A stretch of 41,358 nt of DNA from Cudoniella acicularis (GCA_013054445.1 JAAMPI010000367.1:1-41358), one strand, 5' to 3'. Counted from the first letter of the stretch, positions 11,221 to 22,622 are shown. Numbers and translations: made by a program. The notes: generated from the letters alone by a model not told the origin.

Positions 11221-13075
11221 TAGCATACGCCGTTATACGATCAAGGGAATTTAATGCAATTTCCTCTGATTTTCTAAGTAGAGGTACCGAAGCTGGCAAC
11301 AAATCAAAATCTCACTTGCCTATTTGCGTAATCCGTATCGGGTATCAATGCTGCTAGTCTTGACGATTCTTCGTGTCAATAGTGTAGAGAGAAGTCTGAG
11401 AATATAGTGTCTTTTATAGAAGAAAAAAGCCGCTAATTTTTGAATACGTCTTCCTTCTACCTATGATTCAGCTCACTGTTCTCTCTTCAAGATCTTTGAC
11501 ATTTCTAACTTGAGGCCTGTTTCTAGGCATTATGCTCTTCCTGACTATGCTAATCTGAAAGAATCTTCGATTCTTAGATTTCAATAGCCGTAAGACTAAC
11601 TGTGATGTAAATTTGGAACAGTAGAACTCTACCAATGCAGGTGGGAACAATGGTCTTGCCTTTGATGTATCCATTTGATCACTTTTGCTATGAACCACAC
11701 GTTGTGAAATAAAGATGCTTATTTTGTCCAAGACTTGAGTGTTGATAATATAAGGAGTGGCAATTTACTGATGAAGTTGTCGTCTAGTTTACAACCCTGC
11801 AATGCCTTCACAATTGCAAACTCCTGAGTGCCAGCACGGCGTACTACATTAGCGAGAAGGAACTTCTCTTAGAACCCCAAAATGACAACCAAGTCTTTTG
11901 TAGTCTCAACATCACTTTCGTATACTATCTCCCCTATTTCGTGAACGAAATTATGAACGTGAGAGGAAATAGTAACCGATTTAAAGCTCAAGACTACGCA
12001 ATTTTCCAACAACTCCTTGAAAATCAAACTATGTCACCTCAAAGAATTATCAAAACTCGAGCCTCACAACTATAGCTCAGTAACACCCCTCCCTAGTAGG
12101 TTCCACCACGAGCGGGTATGCGAACGAAGAGATTTCTAAACTCAGATCCTCGCTTTGAAGAAAGAATATCACTTGTACCTCCACCAAACTCAATTGTGAC
12201 CACGGCCACCAATTCAGCGAATTTGAAGGAGAAGTCTGAAAGGTATGGATGAGAAGTACGGCCAGCTTAGTTGGAGCTCTTTCTCTTCACTACCCTAAAA
12301 TCCTGGCGCTCAGGATAGTGCTAGAAACTAGATGCTGTGGAGTGTTGAGTATCCTCCACCAATATCGAATATTTGAAGGAGACACAGAGTCAAGCAGGCC
12401 GCTCCTGGCCACTCATACATCGAGGCTTCCTATATAAATATTGCAAAGTTAAATCCAGCTGCCAAAATGACTATTATAACATCACAAAGATTCTGAACAG
12501 ATATTATAGACTTCAAACATGCAACTCAACGTAATGTGACAATGTAGTATTAGACGTCTCCCTCTTAAGACTAATGAGTAGACTTTTGAGCACCCTTCCA
12601 ACCAAAAATGCCAGGGTGCTGTATACAAACAATATCATGTAAATGACGTAACCCCCATGCAGCTGAGCTTCCCATGTAAATGCGTGAACCTCATGGCAAC
12701 AAAAATCATGCAAGAACCCAGCCGCCAACGCCCAAATCATTAGCAAACACGCCGGACATGCAGGGAAGGGGTATAAACAGGGAGTCGAATCGAGATCGAC
12801 GGTGAGAAAGGAAAGGCGAGGAACTGTATCGTCTTTTCGGTCTGCGATGCCCACCAACTCCAAGGAACGCCTAGATTGAGATCCATAATCCAACCATCAA
12901 CTTCGCCACCAACGGCCAATGGAACAACCAGTGACTCAAAGGCACCGCAATACTGAGCAATTCCAAGGTGTGATGTGAATAGGAGGTGAGAGGAAATACG
13001 TCAAAGAGATCCGCAAACGGAGCTACACATAGATGGCATGCTTGGGGGATTGCACTCGACATGAACGAAATTTGG
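11221..13075. other. AT-rich spacer between the MITE and the THP3 3' end
   Basis: No gene is supported. The sequence is AT-rich with many stops to about 12500, which would fit decayed repeat DNA. At 12513-12893 (minus) there is a 127-codon open stretch without an ATG that contains two hydrophobic segments (about CLLMIWALAAGFL and YVIYMILFVYSTLAFLVG). A second open stretch upstream of it in another frame starts at ATG 13062, only 14 bases beyond the THP3 stop. They might be remnants of one membrane-protein gene or the THP3 3'-UTR; neither reads as a complete gene. Confidence 0.45.
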
Positions 13076-14754
13076 TTAGATCTGGCCTTTAATGTCGACT
13101 TTTCGGAAGGCTTCAACCTTTGCGGATTCGAAAATATGGCCTGCCTTGCCGGTGAGGAACCGCAATCCGTCTTCCTTCTCTTCAAGAAGGTGTTGGCCGT
13201 TATAGTCGTAGATGAACTGCGCAGCATCGCCGTCAGATTCGAAGCCGAGCTCTTCGGTGACGAATCTCAATTTGACATCGGGCTTGTATCTGTTCGTGAT
13301 GAGCAATTATTCAAATAATGTCAGAGGGAAACTCACGCTTTACACATATTTGCCAGAGCAGCTAATCGTTCTCGGACAACGAACATGTCCATGAGATAGG
13401 CGCCCATGTTAGGAGTGTCGAGGTATAGCCTGAAAAATCTGTGATAGTTGCCCAAAGCCAAAGCCGAACGTACATCAAGTGCATGCTTAATAGCTTTCTC
13501 TTCCTTCTCTGCTGTGGTTAGATCCGCCAAGACGTCGTTCAACGCAGTGCGGTTAGTGCTGTAAATGAAATACAAGATACGATACGCCTTAAACTCCACT
13601 GGATTCCCACCCAGCTTCTGCATATAGAGCGAGCGGAGCTGGGTTTGGCATTGATTATACTCACCAAGGTCCTGCTTTTCGAGAGCGATCCGGGCATGAA
13701 TTTCGTAAACGGTGACTGTGAATTCGTTCTTAATACGCTGGACAGTGAGATCTTGACGCATAGATTTGAACTGATCGCAGATATACGCATAGTTGCCGTC
13801 CTTTTTCCACTTCTTCTTCAACAAATCTAAGGTTTGTCTGAGGATGTGTTCGGGGCGGACTTGGGACGGAATGGGGGGTGCCGTAAGACGGAAGTATTGT
13901 TTCTCAAGTACTTGACACGTTCCGACTACCGGTCCAGACGCTGGTTCGGGAGACGGGGATGCTTTATAGGTGGATTTATACCCGCCGTCGAATCGACGTT
14001 GCCGCTTCTCAAGGTTTTTCTGGAACTTACTTGTACCCTTGAGATTGTCGTCTTGAGTGGGTTGCTGTCTCTTTTCGAGGCGATCCGCAGGATACGTAAT
14101 ACGATCTTCGAATCCATTGCGGTTGTTAGTGGCACGCCAAGGAGGGGTTGCATTTGAGTCCTCATCATTTCCACCGCCAATCTCTTGGGACTTTCTCTTC
14201 CTCGAAGTGGTCTCTCTGGTGGCATCGCTATAACCATTGCTGGCCATTTGCAACTTCACGGACTCTTGTTGCCAAGCTTGAGCAGCCTGTGCTCGCTCTT
14301 GTCGTATCATGTGCTGTGGAAGTGGCAGGCTGTCCCAATCAAGTGTGTGGAGAGTATTATCATCTGTGGCAGCTGATATAGTCTGCTTGAGCTTGGCTTC
14401 CATTTCGGGTCTGGGGACATCTGGGAGAATATTGCTGGGGTCAAAGGATCGTTGCACATAATTTCGAACAGGTTGTGGCCAGTCAATTTTCTTCTTCTGG
14501 GCGGGTGCCTCGACAACTGGCGGAGGCGGGGGATGTTGCACGATGGTGGCATAAGGAACGGGTGCTTGATTAAAGGTTTGTCGGACTTGTACTGGGTGGT
14601 ACGCTGGAGGACCTGAATTAAGTTTAGGCGCCATTTTCGAAATTGTGGGAGGTATGAAGGTGAAGGAAGGCTCCGACTTACTTTGCGCGTATCCATATGG
14701 GCCTTGCGTGCCAGGCGGTGGCGGGTGGCTCCACGAGTTCATCGCGGTAAACAT
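13076..14754 (-). CDS. THP3: Thp3/LENG8-like SAC3/GANP-PCI protein, 2 exons, 543 aa
   Basis: Exons are 13337-14754 and 13076-13289, split by a 47-nt intron (GTGAGT...CAG). The split codon reads Ala and joins ...NMCKA to YKPDVKL. Residues 1 to about 290 are Pro/Gln-rich and polar, with a lysine/arginine-rich stretch (GTSKFQKNLEKRQRR) typical of this family. About 290-500 is the SAC3/GANP helical region (PEHILRQTLDLLKKKW, then YEIHARIALEKQDLGEYNQCQTQL), followed by a PCI-like winged-helix end. Yeast Thp3 works with Csn12 in transcription elongation and mRNA maturation; human LENG8 is the counterpart. Two ATGs lie close together at the start (residues 1 and 5), and either could be used. The gene is divergent from VPS36, with 394 bp between the start codons. 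Confidence 0.9.
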
Positions 14755-15148
14755 TCAGAGATTCGTAAAGGGAGTTACTTGTATATCAAGATGTGGTTAG
14801 TGATGCGATTATACGATCGCAGAGGGGTAGAAAGAGCTGAGGGATTTTGTTTTTGAGAAATAGTGATCGTGATCTGGCAAAGAAACCGGACAAAGTGGAT
14901 GAGGGCGGTAGAAATGAAGACTCGGTTAATAATAGCGTTCTAGAGTGTACAGTCCGAGTGCTGTAAGCACTCTCAGGCCCTGTGTATATCTGGTCACCAG
15001 TGAATGGGCGATAAGACACCAGACCTAGCGATAGCAAGCTGGCGACCTCTCCGACTCCAGGTAACGAATTCAATGATGTTTCAGCAGACTATCAACGTCT
15101 TCTGTACCCTGCGTCCGCAAGCAGCAATCCAGCGCATGGCACGACCGA
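14755..15148. promoter_or_regulatory. Divergent promoter region between THP3 and VPS36
   Basis: These 394 bp separate the start codons of two oppositely oriented housekeeping genes, so both promoters must lie here or overlap it. On the VPS36 side an out-of-frame ATG at 15136 opens a 23-codon upstream ORF that overlaps the VPS36 start at 15149; it could lower initiation there. No clear TATA box was identified. Confidence 0.5.
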
Positions 15149-17132
15149 ATGTTTCTAAAACACATCGACCTTACCACTGCGTTAAGGCCGGCCTACCTGA
15201 CAGATGAAGTCCTGTTGTTTGTCCAGGACAATGTGGGGTTGTATGAGGGGTGAGTGACTTCTTGCTCAAGTCCCGAACGCAATCACAAGAAGCTCAACTC
15301 ACATGTGGTCTCTAGGAAATTCAAGATTCCCAATCACCAGAATGGACATGTCTACCTGACCTCGCATCGCATTTGTTATGTAGACAATAAGGAACCCAGA
15401 AAGCACTCGGTAGCAATCGACTTAAAAGATGTGGACCGCTTCGAATTCTATGTGAGTGGAAGGCGTGGAACAAAGATGTGTAGATGCTAATATTCTGCAG
15501 GCTGGCTTTTTAAAGTCTTCATCAAAGATAACCGTTGTACCAAAACCCTCTAAACGATCTTCGGTTCAAAATCGAACAGTATCGAGCCTAAATCCCCCCT
15601 CTAGGAGTGCTACAACTACACCACTCTCTCGATCAGATAGCCCTTTCCACCTGCCCAACCCTGACTTGGCGCCTGCTAGCACTGCTACCTGGATCTGTCC
15701 AATATGCACCTTTTCCAATCCAGTCCCCTCGAATTTCGATCCAGTGACTGCGAGCGAAGACACCCCCTTGCCTCCATGTTTGGCGTGTGGCATCAAACCG
15801 CCTTTGGCCCATGTCTTAAAAGCATCAATATCAAATGCTATAAATCGATCAAACCCTTCAACTTCAGTTCCTTTACGAACACCCATACCTATTCGTGGAC
15901 GAGCAGAAGGCCTTCGCCCTCAATCTGACAGTTGGGGTGAGCCCTCGGCAAGCCAGAGAGAAGATGTCTCGCTGCAACGTGCTCTAAAAGCCAGTACAGG
16001 CGCTTCTTTTCCGTGTCCTAGGTGCACATTTCTCAATCATCCCTCGTTACCTTCCTGTGAGCTTTGTGGCGCCTCGTTGGTTTCTCAAGATCTTCCGAAT
16101 GGCCTTGACAAGCCTTTGCCCCGAATTGAATCGCCTGGACCTACTTTGAACCGCTTACCTGGTCCCGGCATGGAAAATCTTGAGAGCATTAAGTTTTCAT
16201 TCAGGGGGGGTGGGGAGAAGATCTTTCATGAGAGGTTGAAGGGCTGTATGATCCAACGCAAATGGCTTCTGCAAGGAGCCCCTCCAGTGCCTAAGCCCAA
16301 TCGCCCAAGTGAGAATGGTACCTCCACTACAGGAGCACCGGAACCGGTAGAAAGAGCAAAAACAGTTGGCATTGCAGGGCTTGAACAACGACGTCTTGAG
16401 GTGCAAAAGAAAAACGAAATAGTTATCGGAAACGCCTTTGAAGATCTTGAGGCATTGATGGCATCTGCCAAAGAGATCGTTGCACTTGCCGAATCATTTT
16501 CAAATACTAATGGCACAAGCGGAAATTCGGAATCCAGCGCAATCGCAAATGCCCTGGGACTAGTGACTACCAAAGACATGCTAGGAGGAGGCAGTAATTC
16601 CGAATCCTTATACATATCTGAACTCTCTCGAAATTTGGCTGAGTTCCTGACCGACGACGCCCGAGGCGTTTTGCGGAAAGCTGGAGGGATTATCAGTCTT
16701 GTCGATCTCTGGGCTATGTTTAATCGAGCTCGTGGAGGGGTGGAACTTGTTAGCCCTCTTGATTTCGAAAAAGCTGCTAGGCTCTGGGAGAAGTTAAAGC
16801 TTCCAGTCAGGTTGAGGCAGTTCAAAAGCGGGGTCCTAGTGGTCCAGGGTAGTGACCGAACTGATGAGAAGACTATCAAAGCACTGCTTGTCTGGCTCGG
16901 TGACCTGCATTCATTTCCTCCAGAGAAGGAGCTTGCGTGGGACTGGCAGTTGTTTGGACGAGGTGTTACAGCTCAAGACGCGGCTGAGCGCTTCGGTTGG
17001 AGCATTGGTGTGGCGGAAGAGGAACTAGAGATGGCCGAGGAGAAAGGAGTTCTCTGCAGGGAAGATGGAATTGAAGGGCTCAAGTATTGGGAGAATTGGA
17101 TCAATTACGATGGAAGAGACACCATCTCTTAA
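15149..17132 (+). CDS. VPS36: Vps36, ESCRT-II subunit with two NZF fingers, 3 exons, 622 aa
   Basis: Vps36 brings ESCRT-II to ubiquitinated cargo on endosomes. Exons are 15149-15249, 15316-15451 and 15501-17132; the introns (66 and 49 nt) both start GTGAGT. The N terminus MFLKHIDLTTALRP, followed by LLFVQDNVGLYEGKFKIP and HVYLTSHRICYVDN, is the split-PH GLUE domain. As in yeast Vps36, zinc fingers interrupt it: NZF1 with Cys145, Cys148, Cys172, Cys175 (an unusually long 23-residue inner loop) and NZF2 with Cys251, Cys254, Cys265, Cys268. The GLUE fold resumes near residue 290 (MENLESIKFSFRGGGEKIFHE is close to its start). The EAP30/Snf8-like winged-helix region fills the C-terminal third (DLWAMFNRARGGVELVSPLDF). 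Length is in the normal fungal range. Confidence 0.95.
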
Positions 17133-17506
17133 ACATGCCACCATGTCTCCACGCCTCCACCATAACGTAATACGATGTTAAAGATCATGATATTGAGCAA
17201 CGGGCCTGCAGTAGGTCACAAGTGTCAGGTAGAAAGCCTGTCTAGTTTCAACGATCTGAAAGCCATTCAGACATACAGATGTATTCGTACCAATCACAAG
17301 TGCAAACGTGTTCCATGAAAACCCCTCAATTTTGTACTCCTACCTTTCGTGACTTTTGACCTTTCTGACTATTTCTACTTTCTCAAGTTTTCCTCATTAT
17401 CATTGAGATAATTCCAAACCACAACTTACCAAATCAAGTTTACTAGGAGGTCACTCTCACCACCCCGAATTCTTAAGTCGTCACGTTGTCTCACATCCTC
17501 GAGAAC
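17133..17506. other. Spacer downstream of VPS36
   Basis: These 374 bp hold the VPS36 3' flank and the 5' flank of the first zinc-ribbon mini-gene. I see no gene or strong signal. Confidence 0.6.
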
Positions 17507-17784
17507 ATGGCAGCCAAAACTCCTGACCAGTTCTGGATCTGCTGCAGGATTATCATCCTCCAGAATGGCTCAAGAATACTGAGAGGCTCCGTAAGCTCTT
17601 TACTACATCACATCTTGGCAAAACATCTACTTGTTAAACATCGCTAATCATCCTCTTCAAGTGCGGTAGCACGATTGATATCCAACAACAAACCTGCGCC
17701 ACGTGCAACCATTCGCGATGCGAAAATTGCCAGATTTGGAGTCGCCAGGTCAAGGATCCACGATGGAGTTCTCAACGACTTTGA
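17507..17784 (+). CDS. Zinc-ribbon mini-protein, copy 1 of 3, 2 exons, 68 aa
   Basis: Exon 1 (17507-17590) encodes MAAKTPDQFWICC... and ends in phase 0. The 71-nt intron starts GTAAGC, has GCTAATC as likely branch site, and ends CAAG. Exon 2 (17662-17784) begins exactly with a Cys codon and encodes C-x10-C-x2-C-x-H-x2-C-x2-C (TCATCNHSRCENC), ending at TGA. The six Cys plus His beyond the W-x-C-C motif could bind zinc. Small proteins with this layout occur in many Pezizomycotina as uncharacterised families; no function is known to me. Two neighbours with the same architecture at 18007-18453 and 19236-19501 support the gene model. Transcription is not shown. Confidence 0.72.
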
Positions 17785-18006
17785 ATGTTCTCTTAGGATT
17801 AGAGTGCAGCCCACTCCATTGTGATTGTCTCGAAATTGGAAAGGGAATAAATCAGGGAAAGGGCAAATTGTAAATGTACTATTCAGTCACAGGATGGGAG
17901 TATGGGAAAGGCATGGGATATCATCGATGGGTCAATCACGAATAGGAAAAACTCAATTCTTCATATCAGCAGTCTCCTGTTCCCCTTTCTCCCCCATTAA
18001 ACCTCT

Positions 18007-18453
18007 TTGAAATCCTCCATCGTCATACACCCGGAAACCCTGAAAACATTAATTATCATGCTGAACCACCTAGCCACAAAGAAGTCGAAGGAGTCTCTGC
18101 TCTCTTCGTTATCCTCGTACCTTCCTAATTCTACCCCTTCTCAAGACCCAAAATCCGAATTCTGGGGCTTCTATTGGTTCTGCTGCCATTCTCGAATGAG
18201 GGAAATCGTTACTGGAAAGGGTGGACCTGTAAGCTCTTTCTCCTTTTTCCCACCTCTTGCAAGTTCTACTGGAAGAACTCAGAAATGGAATTTGGTGTTG
18301 AAAAGTCATAGTGCTGACGAGGATGAGAGATAGTGTCTCACGAGGAATTCGTTGATAGACAAAGTTTGTAGGATATGTGGACATCATAAATGCACGCACT
18401 GTCCCGTCACGGCTATGCAGGAGAATGATACTAGCAAGCCGAAGGTTGCTTAG
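18007..18453 (+). CDS. Zinc-ribbon mini-protein, copy 2 of 3, 2 exons, 113 aa (or 96 aa)
   Basis: Exon 1 runs from ATG 18007 (or the in-frame ATG 18058) to 18228. It has a longer N terminus than its neighbours, then FYWFCCHSR. The 105-nt intron opens GTAAGCTCTTT, the same 11 bases as in copy 1, has TGCTGAC as likely branch site, and ends ATAG. Exon 2 (18334-18453) begins with a Cys codon and carries C-x10-C-x2-C-x-H-x2-C-x2-C (VCRICGHHKCTHC), then a short polar tail to TAG. The phase-0 intron sits at the same position as in copies 1 and 3. Function unknown. Confidence 0.7.
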
Positions 18454-19235
18454 CGGGTTTCTCGAGGGGAGGGAATTCTAAAGGTGGACCGATACTTGGA
18501 TAGATCTTTTGAGAAAGCGCATGAGCAGCAGTCAAGGGCTAGTGGGCGGGAGGTCTTCCTTTTAGATGCAAACCCAACCCCTCTCATATTGGCGTCTCTC
18601 ACTTGATGAATTCTCCGTGTGATGTGCCTGAAGTCATGTCGACGAGCCAGTCATATTGACGATAGGCTCGAGATGTAAGCCCATTGCCCGAGGCAGTTCT
18701 CCTTTTGCCCTCCTTTATGTCAGCTGTTGTTGAATCGAGAGGCCCTTGCTCAAACAGTAACCCAGAAAGTTCGCTCCGGTACATGCTTATAAAGGTATCA
18801 GCATTTCGCCATTCATAAACGCAACTAAGTTGCAAAATGAGGGGGGCATGTAGCTGCTGACTTCTATCATAATGTCCGCATTAAGTGGTATTCCAAAAAA
18901 ATTTAAAAATTAAAAAATTCTATAGTGTTATTTAGATAATTGCAGTAAACTGCGAAGTTACGAAACCTCTTATATTCATACGAAATCGCGAAATCGATCT
19001 CCTCGCTGAATAACTACAGCCTGTTTGGGAATCATCTATGATCCAATTCCGAGTTCTGAATCACCAATAGCAGTGCATCCCAGATATTTTGAGAAACACG
19101 CTCAAATGGCCTCAAAAATCTAGACAAACGAAAAACATAACAGCAAAGAAGCCCACACATCACCACAGAAAACGTTTATTCATAACACCACCACAGTTAT
19201 TCAATTTAACTCGAACTACAAGATAACAGAAAACA
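18454..19235. other. Spacer between zinc-ribbon copies 2 and 3
   Basis: No gene is seen. The part from about 18890 to 18960 is strongly AT-rich. An open stretch at 18599-18835 (minus, 78 codons) has no recognisable features. Confidence 0.55.
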
Positions 19236-19501
19236 ATGCCTCAAAAATCAGATCGTAGTCAACGTAGTGACAGACCATCTTACTGGCTTTGCTGCAAGAC
19301 ACCAGATAATGCGGTCAGCGAATCTCCAGTAGGTTGCTCATTTTCCTATCACTTTTTGCTAGTGTCACTGACTTGTGATAGTGCCTCAAGAGAAATCAAG
19401 ACCCAGAGCAAAGCTGCTCGAGATGTGGACATGAGAAGTGCGAGACCTGCTGCGCCCCCTATTACCCAGTAGACATCTCTGCCGCGATTTGGGACAATTG
19501 A
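19236..19501 (+). CDS. Zinc-ribbon mini-protein, copy 3 of 3, 2 exons, 70 aa
   Basis: Exon 1 (19236-19328) encodes 31 residues with SYWLCCK, again the W-x-C-C motif. The 53-nt intron starts GTAGGT and ends GATAG. Exon 2 (19382-19501) begins with a Cys codon and encodes C-x10-C-x2-C-x-H-x2-C-x2-C (SCSRCGHEKCETC), then APYYPVD and a stop. The intron is phase 0 and lies directly before the first exon-2 cysteine, as in both neighbours. Reading through the intron would give an unrelated 78-codon ORF, which is why the family is easily missed. Function unknown. Confidence 0.72.
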
Positions 19502-20870
19502 AATGGGATCGTGGAGTGATTAAAGCTCGATGGATGTTAAGAGGTGCTAGTAAGATACTCTTAGGGTGATGCACTGATGGAACGGTTTAAGGGGGTGAGG
19601 AGAGTCTTAAAAAGCTAGAGCGTGTGATATAGGGGCAGCTCTATGGACCTCTCATTCGGAAGGAAATATGAACGCGTTGTCAATCAATCTGAGATGCTTA
19701 TAATGAAAGTGAAATTTATATATGTATTGCTTGAAGCAAAAAGACGAAGTGTATTTTGTGAAACGAGAGGAGGTTCTTGAACAGTCGAACCTAGCTGCCG
19801 AAATATGACTGCTAACTGACGGAAATCCCAAAAAGTCAACTGGTTTGTTCTAAGTAAGGCGCTTGCTAACCTTTACGACTCCGGCTACAACATCGGCCAC
19901 CGAGGGTGGTGAAGGGTTCCTCAAGTACTTCTCTAAAGCTGTACATAGATTCAGTTAAGCGAAATGGCTACATACGCACTACTAGCAGATGCTTGTACAC
20001 CTGGAGGTCATCTTGCGGGAAGCATCGCATAATATTCTTGTTATAGAGCGCTGAACAAAGTCATCGTCTCTCAAAAAAGGAGCAACCTCTCAGTAATGAG
20101 TCAGCTGCTCTGCCCTGTCCTTAAATGAGCTCAGAATGTCAATCATTATGAGCTATACAACTATTGTCACAAGCTGCACTATTGACATAAAGGATAAAAA
20201 GCAGTGACGAAAGACAATCGATCTGCTCAATCCAACCAGAATGAATATTATAAGAAACCCTTGTGGGAGGAGGAAGGACTTCCTCTCCTCTAAGGCCCGA
20301 CCATCAAATGTATTAGATAGAATCTCGACACTTTAAGGCTATGCGATGGGTAATGAAAACATCTGGTGCTGCAACTTTGCAGATGCCAGTGATTGGATTT
20401 TCATGTGATTCAGCTGTGTGGGGTTGGCGGAACCTAAAGAGCGAGTCTCAGGCTAGTATCAGCCACAGTAGGAAGAAGCATAAAAACCTTGGACAGCCAA
20501 ACCGCTCTGCTGTACTTTATTTATCAACTGCCCGATCCAAAAAATCCTCTGCTCGAAATTTTCCAGTTTTTATCATCCGCGACCGGTCATTCCAAACGCA
20601 ACATAGTATGCCTGAAGAACGACCTCGGGAGAGGTTTTGTTCATTATTCCGCGACTAGCCGGACCACTCGGATTTCACAACCCCAAATGAAAGTTAAAAG
20701 TAAGTCTTCAGTGAGTGTATTTCTCATTTCTGTTTCGTCTCCTCTTCTACCTGTACTATGGACTCGAACGCCAATCCCTTGTGAATGCTTGCCTTCCTTT
20801 CTAAACGCCATGCTTTTGCTCAGAAAACCCAACCTTCACGCACACCTATGCAAGGCAGCGGAGTCTAGCA
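19502..20870. other. Spacer right of the zinc-ribbon array
   Basis: I cannot support a gene in these 1.37 kb. A 165-codon stretch at 20489-20983 (plus) starts without an ATG and overlaps the 3' end of the gene at 20871-21416, so it is probably chance. A GTAAGT occurs at 20700 after a short ATG-led run, but no partner exon was found. Confidence 0.5.
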
Positions 20871-21416
20871 TCATAAGAACCACTCTTCCTCGCTGGTCTC
20901 TACCATACTCTCTTCGCTCTCGGGTACGAGTTTTGCATCAAGCTTTCCGTTTGGTGTTTGCAATCCATTCACTGCTCCGTTGATATTTCCATTTTTTTGC
21001 GGCAAATCACGGAGACCATCAAGTGCATCTGCGTGGCCATTGGTTTGAGATGCAATGTGCATTCGTTCTGCTTGCAACTTCTCCAATTTCTCCCTCCGTA
21101 TCTTCTCCCGCTCGATTTTTGCAGCTTTGGCGCTTTTTCTTCGCACTCTGTTGTCCGAGACTCTCCCAAAAGCCAATACTTGTATAATGACCATAACAAC
21201 TGTGTACCCCCAACAGAGTTGTTCATCGGCGTGCATATCGAGGTAGAGTATGGATCCAGGGACAGGCCCAAGGCTTTCCATGAAAGGATGAGGTGAGTGG
21301 GAGACGGTGGGTGGAGGAGGTACCCAGTGGGACACAAATGTGTTGATGAGGTGAAGTATGAAGGCGGGATTAAGAATAATGGCAGGCAACAGGTAGGTGG
21401 AGGAGAATGACGGCAT
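20871..21416 (-). CDS. Small two-helix membrane protein, 181 aa, function unknown
   Basis: A single open frame from ATG 21416 to TGA 20871. Residues about 8-31 (LLPAIILNPAFILHLINTFV) and 67-85 (CWGYTVVMVIIQVLAFGRV) are hydrophobic and likely membrane helices. Between them lies a Pro-rich loop with MESLGPVPGSILYLDMHADEQ. After the second helix comes a highly basic, probably helical stretch (residues about 86-118: RVRRKSAKAAKIEREKIRR...). The tail is polar and ends acidic, EESMVETSEEEWFL. I do not recognise the family. A positive segment after the last helix suggests a cytosolic C terminus. The length and ordered composition make it a real gene; it is divergent from BOS1. Confidence 0.72.
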   Translation of the reverse strand: MPSFSSTYLLPAIILNPAFILHLINTFVSHWVPPPPTVSHSPHPFMESLGPVPGSILYLDMHADEQLCWGYTVVMVIIQVLAFGRVSDNRVRRKSAKAAKIEREKIRREKLEKLQAERMHIASQTNGHADALDGLRDLPQKNGNINGAVNGLQTPNGKLDAKLVPESEESMVETSEEEWFL

Positions 21417-22622
21417 TTTGCTGTCCTTCTATCTTCATCAGCAGATTTCACAGCTTTTGAACAAGTGGAGCATACAAAATATTCCAATCGCAATTGTTAT
21501 CCCTCTTTTCGCAGAACACCCGTAATCTTCGGCTCCGCAAGAACTCTTCTCCTTCTTAGGAATGGATATCTCGTTGAAGTTGGCGCCTCCGCGGCGGCCG
21601 GAGCACAGGCTGTGCTTTATCTTGAGGTTGGTGTTGCGCAAAAGATAAAGGCTGCTTTGCTTGTTACTAGGTTACTGAGTAGGCGATTTTGTGACCCCAG
21701 AGCTGTCGACTTTGGATGGATTGGGCTAATAACCCCGCTGTCTCATCGGACGATGCGTTCGCGAGGATTTGTGCGAGACAGCTTGCGCCAAGGGCCTGCA
21801 GCGTGCGGCGATTGTAGGCGCAGAGGGAATACAAGCTTCCAGAGAGGGAGAGAATAGCGGTCAGTTCTGCGGCGTGAGTATGACAATGTACGTGATGATG
21901 TTGATGGACGGAGAAGAGAGTGAAGAGTGGAAGGGGAGGAGAGAAGGAAGAGAAGGGTTGAAAAGTTGGAAGGCAGAACTGAGTTCAAGGTTTGGCGCAG
22001 AGTTGCAGCCTATGTGGATTTGCCAGTCTGGGGCGTGTACCTACTGTCGGCTTCAAAGGCTGGGTTGCTCTTCCCGGTTTGGCTGCTCCATGCCACTATC
22101 GAGGGTGCATATTCGTAGCAGATACCTACCTAGAACCTACCTAAAACCTACCTATCACAGTGCACTCTTTCCGCAGCGTGCGAACGCATTCACGCATTCT
22201 GCCATTCTGACATGTGTTTCTCCTGCAGGCCCAGCGTGCCGAGGTGGTGATACGGCAAAGTCAATTCGGTGTTGTGGACGAGAATGCGCGAGTGGGCTCC
22301 ACATTGCAGCTGTTCAGGGACTGGTGGTCTCTGCTCAGGGACCGAGCCCCTGAAAATTAAGTGGCGGTGACAGCCGAATGGGCTCAAGACGCCTGAAGGT
22401 TGAAGCGAAGATCTTGATCTGAGCGGACTTTTGTAGCGCCGATCTTAAGCCTCAAGCCACACCTGGCCAGTGGGCACCACTTCTAGCCACGTATCAGACG
22501 AGTTCACTAGTGAGAACCCAGGCTAGGTATTTTGCTGGATGCGCCACGGCCCACGACTTCCAGCATACAGAACACATACTCCGTGTTTTCAAAGCTTCTG
22601 TTGAGCTTTGTCGCAAGCCATC
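21417..22622. promoter_or_regulatory. Divergent upstream region of the 181-aa gene and BOS1
   Basis: This 1.2-kb region separates two oppositely transcribed genes and must contain both promoters. ORFs in it (for example 21769-22353) show no domain. An 11-bp repeat at 22124-22156 is the only clear structure. Confidence 0.45.
22124..22156. repeat. 11-bp tandem repeat with ACCTACCT core (3 units)
   Basis: ACCTACCT occurs three times at an exact 11-bp spacing, separated by AGA and AAA, about 470 bp upstream of the BOS1 start. It may be a regulatory motif cluster or a simple microsatellite. Confidence 0.75.

Noticed and set aside
20489..20983. 165-codon ORF on the plus strand
   Set aside because: It has no ATG at its start, and its end is antisense to the 181-aa membrane-protein gene.
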